From Lactobacillus sp. YT155 (lineage in GTDB: Bacteria > Bacillota > Bacilli > Lactobacillales > Lactobacillaceae): a DNA stretch of 64,000 bases. The notes below the pieces were generated by a model. The model saw nothing but the letters and a program-made list of their open reading frames with translations, was not told the origin of the DNA and searched no databases. Position numbers and translations under genes: made by a program. Positions 59,911-64,000 of the stretch are shown in pieces (positions within the stretch are counted from its first letter, which is position 1; every line of letters begins with the position of its first letter). The stretch covers positions 104,453-168,452 of the forward strand of contig NZ_JAUKWP010000005.1 of assembly GCF_030504545.1 (NCBI RefSeq), in the 5' to 3' direction.

Positions 59911-60282
59911 TTATTTGTAAAATCCAATTAGAATTGCGATTACTAGAATAATCAAAACAATTGTCGTAATCACGGTATACATCGTATCTTTTTCTTTAGC
60001 GAAAGCATAAATTGATACAATCACACGTAAGACTGGGGTAAATATTAATAATAGCAGTCCCAACATCATAATTGCATAAGACTTACCACTACCAATCCCA
60101 GAAAAAATTGTGGTTAATCGAGTAGGAAAAGCATTATCAGCATAGCCACTATTCCCACTGAATAGGTAAACAACAATGCCAATTAATATAACACCAACAG
60201 AAATTGCGACCCCAATTCGAAGAATTTGGCCGATAATAACTTCAACTTTTTGCATTTCGTTTTGCTTTTGTTTATTATCCAT
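59911..60282 (-). CDS. DUF1634 family membrane protein
   Basis: 123 residues, three helices (GQILRIGVAISVGVILIGIVVYL, AIMMLGLLLLIFTPVLRVIVSIYAF, ITTIVLIILVIAILIGFY). The RVIVSIYAFAKEKD motif is typical of DUF1634. The gene nearly always accompanies TauE/SafE, as here. Start overlaps the TauE stop (TGATG). Confidence 0.87.
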   Translation of the reverse strand: MDNKQKQNEMQKVEVIIGQILRIGVAISVGVILIGIVVYLFSGNSGYADNAFPTRLTTIFSGIGSGKSYAIMMLGLLLLIFTPVLRVIVSIYAFAKEKDTMYTVITTIVLIILVIAILIGFYK

Positions 60283-61124
60283 CAGATGTTAATACCAAAT
60301 CCTTTCAGAATCATTTGCACACCCATATATAAAATTATTGGCACGAAAATAATTCGAATTGTCTTGGCACTTAGATGTTGCATAATTCTCGAACCTAAAG
60401 TTGCTCCAATCAAAACGCCAACTGCTAAAGGCGCAGCAATTTCTGGACGAATGGCACCACTGAAGAAATAAACTGTAGCACTGGCTGCTGCCGTTACACC
60501 CATCATCAGATTACTAGTAGCACTTGATGGTTTTAATGGCATCTTCATAATGGTATCCATTGCAATCACTTTGAAGGCTCCACTACCAATTCCTAGTAAG
60601 CCACTGGCTAATCCAGCAGCCAACATCATAATGAACCCACCTGGAACGTGGGTCACTGAATAGTCAATTTGTTTTTGTTGAACCTTATCATAATAAGATC
60701 CGTTGAGTTTCAACTTTGTCGCCATCTCATCATTTTGAGTGACTATTGCATCTGCTTGATGTCTAACTAATTTCATTACCATATTAAAAGCTGAATATGC
60801 CAACAATACACCAAAGAGAACGAACAAGATCTCTGAAGAAAAAACTCCTGCCAATAATGCTCCAGAGATTGCCCCAATTGTAGTAGCAATTTCCAAAAAC
60901 ATTGCCACACGAAGATTCAACATATCATCTTTCAAATAAGCAATGGAAGCTCCTGAACTAGTGGCAATAACCGAAATCACGCTGGCACCAATGGCATACT
61001 TGATATCCAAGCCCATCATCATAGTCAAAATCGGTGTCACCACCATACCACCACCTAAGCCAAGTAAAGATCCAATGACTCCGGCAATAATTCCTACAGC
61101 AGCTAACAAAAGTAAACTCTGCAT
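60282..61124 (-). CDS. TauE/SafE family sulfite/organic anion exporter
   Basis: 280 residues, about eight helices. Two repeats start IAGVIGSLLGLGGGMVVTPIL and MLAAGLASGLLGIGSGAFKVI. The family exports sulfite, sulfoacetate or other small anions. Overlapping start and stop codons tie it to the unknown gene upstream and DUF1634 downstream. Confidence 0.88.
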   Translation of the reverse strand: MQSLLLLAAVGIIAGVIGSLLGLGGGMVVTPILTMMMGLDIKYAIGASVISVIATSSGASIAYLKDDMLNLRVAMFLEIATTIGAISGALLAGVFSSEILFVLFGVLLAYSAFNMVMKLVRHQADAIVTQNDEMATKLKLNGSYYDKVQQKQIDYSVTHVPGGFIMMLAAGLASGLLGIGSGAFKVIAMDTIMKMPLKPSSATSNLMMGVTAAASATVYFFSGAIRPEIAAPLAVGVLIGATLGSRIMQHLSAKTIRIIFVPIILYMGVQMILKGFGINI

Positions 61125-61576
61125 TATTTTTCCTTCGATTCTTTTTCGTTATCACTAATTTCTTTTAATTGAACATCCATAAAATCAACAATTGTCTTCT
61201 TTACTGAATCATCAATTTCAGAATCATCGGCAACTTTTTCAATTCGTAATTTTGATTTGTTAATAAATTCCGATTTAGTAGTCAAATATAGTTTTGTTTC
61301 CACTTCTTGACCATCTTCGAAAAAGTGAGTAACTTTCTTTGCATCTTGGAAAGGTAAATTGATAATTCCTGATTGAATTAGAAAAGTAGTATTAGCTACG
61401 TTAATTTGAAATTCAAATAACTTACCTGAATCCAAACTATCTTCACCAAAGACAGCCGCTTCTTCAAGTGCACCATCAATTTTTTGGCCGAATTCACTTT
61501 CTTTGATTGCTACTGCCTTGGTAGCATATTTTTCCTCTTCAATTAATTCGATAAAATCTGTAACTGAAATTTTCAT
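61124..61576 (-). CDS. Conserved-looking soluble protein of unknown function
   Basis: 150 residues, acidic, with predicted alternation of helix and strand (MKISVTDFIELIEEEKYATKAVAIKESEF, TFLIQSGIINLPFQDAKKVTHFF). There is no signal peptide and no membrane segment. I do not recognise the family. It is linked to TauE by a TAATG overlap and lies 8 bases after the alpha/beta hydrolase gene, so it belongs to the same transcript. Confidence 0.65.
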   Translation of the reverse strand: MKISVTDFIELIEEEKYATKAVAIKESEFGQKIDGALEEAAVFGEDSLDSGKLFEFQINVANTTFLIQSGIINLPFQDAKKVTHFFEDGQEVETKLYLTTKSEFINKSKLRIEKVADDSEIDDSVKKTIVDFMDVQLKEISDNEKESKEK

Positions 61577-61584
61577 TAAATTAC

Positions 61585-62499
61585 CTACTCTTTAAAATAG
61601 TCCTTCAAAAAACTATTGATTTTTTGTTCATATTCTTCAGGGTTTTGATTATAAGATCTAATATGAATCCCCTGAGGATTTTCATACAATTCTTTTGAAC
61701 CCGTGTAACTATCATACAACTTTTGACCCATATACGGTGGAACAACTTTATCTTCTCCACCCACAACAAACATAATAGGTAACTCTGTTTGCTTTATGGC
61801 TTCAAGTCCACTGACTTCCTTATAATCAAACCCAGATCTTTGCTTCGCGTAAAATGACAATATTGGAACAACAAAGTTAGCTAACTGCCCAACTTTTTTA
61901 GCGGCATGAATTTTGATAATTTCTAGTGCCGAAGTATAAGATGAATCTTCAATGATTGCCACGACATTATCTGGCAATTCTGTTGTCACCGCTTGTAACT
62001 CAGTCGCCGCACCCATTGAGGCTCCAAATAAAAGTACTTCTTGATCAGGAATAGTTTTGTTAAGCTTTTTAATCCATTTGTTCAAATCATTCTTCTCAAA
62101 AAAGCCAAAAGTCATGTACTTACCATCACTTTGACCGGAAGCTCGATTGTCTGGCATCAAAACATTAAAGCCTAATTTATAGAATAATTGGCCAAAAATA
62201 TTTAGAGAGTTATGATCAACACCAAAACCATGAGTCAAAACTACGGTCTTGTTGCATACCTTCTCTTGGGGATAAAAGTATGCTACTAACTTCAGCCGAT
62301 CATTTTCAATTTCCCAAACTTCGTGATCTTGTTTTCGAAAGTTTTCGGTCGCATCATACAAAGAATGACTTCGAGGAAGTAGAATTTCTTCTCCACCCAA
62401 GGCCTTAGATCCACGCATATGAATATAATCGAATAATTTTCTAACTGCTACATATCCATTGGTAACAATTAAAATCAAGATCACAATAATATAAATCAT
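61585..62499 (-). CDS. Membrane-anchored alpha/beta hydrolase
   Basis: 304 residues. One N-terminal membrane helix (MIYIIVILILIVTNGYVAVRKL) precedes an alpha/beta hydrolase domain. VVLTHGFGVDHNSLN forms the oxyanion hole, LLFGASMGAATELQ has the nucleophile Ser in GASMG, and VVGGEDKVVPPYMGQKLY the Asp; the final His is near PQGIHIRSY. Similar proteins are annotated as cell-surface esterases; substrate unknown. Start overlaps the MFS stop (TGATG). Confidence 0.87.
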   Translation of the reverse strand: MIYIIVILILIVTNGYVAVRKLFDYIHMRGSKALGGEEILLPRSHSLYDATENFRKQDHEVWEIENDRLKLVAYFYPQEKVCNKTVVLTHGFGVDHNSLNIFGQLFYKLGFNVLMPDNRASGQSDGKYMTFGFFEKNDLNKWIKKLNKTIPDQEVLLFGASMGAATELQAVTTELPDNVVAIIEDSSYTSALEIIKIHAAKKVGQLANFVVPILSFYAKQRSGFDYKEVSGLEAIKQTELPIMFVVGGEDKVVPPYMGQKLYDSYTGSKELYENPQGIHIRSYNQNPEEYEQKINSFLKDYFKE

Positions 62500-63686
62500 C
62501 AGTCTAACTCCCTAATACCTACCATTGAAATTCCAATTATCAGCATCATCACGGTAATTGCCACAAACAAACTTGTGTATGACAAACTTGTAATTATGAT
62601 ACTTCCAACATAAGGCCCTACTGCACGGCCCAATGAACCGAAGATACTATAGATACTCTGCATTGTACCACGATTTTTACTGGTTGATAACTTGCTCAAC
62701 AAGGCAGGAATCGTTGGGAATACCATTGATTCACCGACTGTTAAAATTAACATACTAATAATGAATTCTGGGAATGTGTGAGCATTAGGTAATAATAAGA
62801 ACGACAACGCCATAATTACAATACCTAAAGTTAATTGATGTTTTAAAAGCTTGAATATTCTAGATATGAAACGATTAACAACTGGTTGAATCACTAATAG
62901 TGATCCGGCATTAACCGTAAATACCAATCCATAATCTTTTGTAGTCAAACCTTGATCCAACATATAGACCGACATATTGCTATCCCACTGTGAGTATCCA
63001 ACCCAAACTAAAAAGACAGCTGCTGAGATAACCACCAAATTTAACATAAATCTGGTATTACCAATAATTTTCTTAGGATCTGATTCCACAATATCAACTT
63101 TTTCACGTTTTTCTTCATGTTTAACTTGATAAGAATCGAGAACATTTCCACGAAGTAGAACAATCACAACACTGATTGCAAAAATAATGGCCGGAAGTAA
63201 AAAGGTTAAACGAATACTGTGAGTAAAAATAAAACCAACAGCAGTGGAACCGACCGCAATTCCCATATTCGCTGCTAAATACATATTATTAAAAATAATT
63301 CGTGAGTCTCCACGAGCTTGTTCAGCAACATAGGCTGTATAGCCGTTAATCGCCGTATAAGAAAGCCCCATACCAAACCCTAGAACAGCTAGGATAAAGG
63401 CAAAAGAAGGCCAGGTGTGGTGAAAGGCCATGATACTCAAACAAATAACAGCAATCACGTAACCTGATATTAAGGTGATACGTTTAGAAAATCTATCAAA
63501 CATGATTCCGCCGATGGTATTACCAATCATCATCATCGCTGAATAAACCATCAAGGTAAATCCAGCAACGGTTAACGGCTCATTAAGAGTCTTGTTTATA
63601 AAGATCGTATTTACAGGCAGGATAAAGCCTAATACCATATTAAAAATTACATTTAACAACAATAACCAACGGCGTTGTTCTTTCAT
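62499..63686 (-). CDS. MFS efflux transporter (multidrug type)
   Basis: 395 residues, 12 helices. Motif A-like GNTIGGIMFDRFSKRITLISGY after helix 2 and motif C-like GLSYTAINGYTAYVAEQ. It is a DHA1-type drug:proton antiporter. Ribosome site AAAGGAGAAAG. The 180-base leader carries a short Cys-rich ORF and an intrinsic terminator, suggesting drug-induced attenuation. Confidence 0.85.
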   Translation of the reverse strand: MKEQRRWLLLLNVIFNMVLGFILPVNTIFINKTLNEPLTVAGFTLMVYSAMMMIGNTIGGIMFDRFSKRITLISGYVIAVICLSIMAFHHTWPSFAFILAVLGFGMGLSYTAINGYTAYVAEQARGDSRIIFNNMYLAANMGIAVGSTAVGFIFTHSIRLTFLLPAIIFAISVVIVLLRGNVLDSYQVKHEEKREKVDIVESDPKKIIGNTRFMLNLVVISAAVFLVWVGYSQWDSNMSVYMLDQGLTTKDYGLVFTVNAGSLLVIQPVVNRFISRIFKLLKHQLTLGIVIMALSFLLLPNAHTFPEFIISMLILTVGESMVFPTIPALLSKLSTSKNRGTMQSIYSIFGSLGRAVGPYVGSIIITSLSYTSLFVAITVMMLIIGISMVGIRELD

Positions 63687-63713
63687 AGACTTTCTCCTTT
63701 TTCATTTAATTAT

Positions 63714-63742
63714 AAAAAAACACCATGAGAAAATTCTCATGG
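63714..63742 (-). terminator. Leader terminator (attenuator) upstream of the MFS gene
   Basis: Minus strand: CCATGAGA / TCTCATGG stem with a 4-base loop and a TG-T7 tail, 28 bases upstream of the MFS start codon. It would end most transcripts before the gene unless overridden. Confidence 0.75.
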
Positions 63743-63777
63743 CATGCAAGACGGTACATGTTGTAATTACAAAAGGT

Positions 63778-63831
63778 TCACACATTTGTAAAAGTACATC
63801 TACATCCGGTAGAAGTGCAGTACTCCGTCAT
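63778..63831 (-). CDS. Leader peptide ORF upstream of MFS gene (17 residues, three Cys)
   Basis: ATG at 63831 with AGGAG only 2 bases upstream (short spacing). The product starts MTEYCTSTGCRCT and ends FTNV. The stop is 36 bases before the terminator arm. Codons near the end (TTT ACA AAT) form an arm that can pair with TTTGTAA downstream, which is in turn part of a TTGTAATTACAA palindrome. Ribosome position could therefore steer RNA folding. Confidence 0.5.
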   Translation of the reverse strand: MTEYCTSTGCRCTFTNV

Positions 63832-63875
63832 ATCTCCTGTCACTTTAACGTGACTCTCGACTCATCGCACTATCT

Positions 63876-63904
63876 ATACTACATGAGAATAATTGCTTTT
63901 TCAA
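63876..63904 (-). promoter_or_regulatory. Promoter of the MFS leader
   Basis: Minus strand: -35 TTGAAA (63904-63899), 17-base spacer, -10 TAGTAT (63881-63876). Confidence 0.65.
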
Positions 63905-63920
63905 TAATCTAAACCTAAAT

Positions 63921-63949
63921 AAAAAAGGTTTTAGCATTTAGCTAAAACC
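63921..63949 (-). terminator. Terminator of the rRNA operon
   Basis: Minus strand: GGTTTTAGC / GCTAAAACC stem with 5-base loop and T6, 13 bases after the 5S end. Confidence 0.88.
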
Positions 63950-63961
63950 CTTTTATCATAA

Positions 63962-64000
63962 GCGTGGCGACTTCCTATCCTCGCAGGCAGTTTCCCACCA
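63962..64000 (-). rRNA. rrf: 5S ribosomal RNA, 3' end (continues beyond the window)
   Basis: The minus strand reads GGGAAACTGCC...AGGATAGGAAGTCGCCACGC, the conserved 3' end of Lactobacillales 5S rRNA. The 5' two thirds lie outside the window. The operon is transcribed toward the MFS gene and ends at the terminator next to it. Confidence 0.92.

Noticed and set aside
63846..63866. Six-codon ORF (MSRESR) in the MFS leader
   Set aside because: It has no ribosome site and overlaps a GTCAC/GTGAC hairpin. The 17-codon ORF downstream is a better leader candidate.
63882..63892. TTCTCATG (minus strand) as an antiterminator partner of the MFS leader terminator
   Set aside because: It lies between the -35 and -10 boxes, so it would not be in the transcript.

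Overview
The window is about 64 kb of an AT-rich Gram-positive genome. Aerobic respiratory genes are absent. Sugar PTS systems, peptidases, peptide and nucleobase uptake, a manganese transporter, a class Ib ribonucleotide reductase and PyrR- and cre-type control signals are present. This fits a lactic acid bacterium of the Lactobacillaceae. A Companilactobacillus-like species is my guess from general protein style; I could not test it. The right edge is the 3' end of a minus-strand 5S rRNA gene. I see no prophage, insertion sequence, CRISPR array or tRNA.

Layout. 1-10 kb: end of cardiolipin synthase, MgtC-like protein, MntH, TerC, a DUF488 protein, Hsp20, a phosphatase, PyrR-controlled uracil permease and class III fructose bisphosphatase. 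9-16 kb: xanthine permease, dipeptidase, a WalR-type-controlled P60 wall hydrolase, a guanylate kinase paralogue and small membrane proteins. 16-20.5 kb: nrdHIEF with NrdR boxes and two tandem copies of a structured RNA between nrdE and nrdF. 20.5-29 kb: a LytTR/LiaF-like pair with its own promoter repeats, a PyrR-controlled NCS1 transporter, a glutamine-type ABC operon and a Bce-type ABC pair.

29-34 kb: a beta-glucoside PTS cluster (IIC, ROK kinase, IIB, GntR regulator, divergent GH1 enzyme) bounded by two identical terminators. 34-41 kb: a six-gene nucleoside catabolic operon (nucleoside hydrolase, CNT transporter, Fe-alcohol dehydrogenase, YczE-like membrane protein, TrpF-like protein, PfkB kinase). 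It is divergent from a regulator made of an HTH fused to a kinase domain that lacks the catalytic Asp. 41-48 kb: an APC transporter, then a mannose-family PTS operon with a SIS deglycase-like enzyme and a GntR regulator. 48-54 kb: oppABCDF. 54-64 kb: a BI-1 protein, HflX behind a leader-peptide attenuator, MarR/YagU/GPH genes, an M24 peptidase, TauE/DUF1634, a hydrolase and an MFS pump behind a second leader-peptide attenuator, then 5S rRNA.

The most interesting signals are RNA- and regulation-based: (1) the nrdE-nrdF tandem RNA element, whose stems covary between copies; (2) a leader ORF with mutually exclusive hairpins ahead of hflX; (3) a Cys-rich leader ORF plus terminator ahead of an MFS pump; (4) an A10 tract that splits a small membrane-anchor ORF from a downstream ORF in the PTS operon; (5) the pseudo-kinase regulator and TrpF-like enzyme of the nucleoside operon, which may mark an uncharacterised ribonucleoside pathway.
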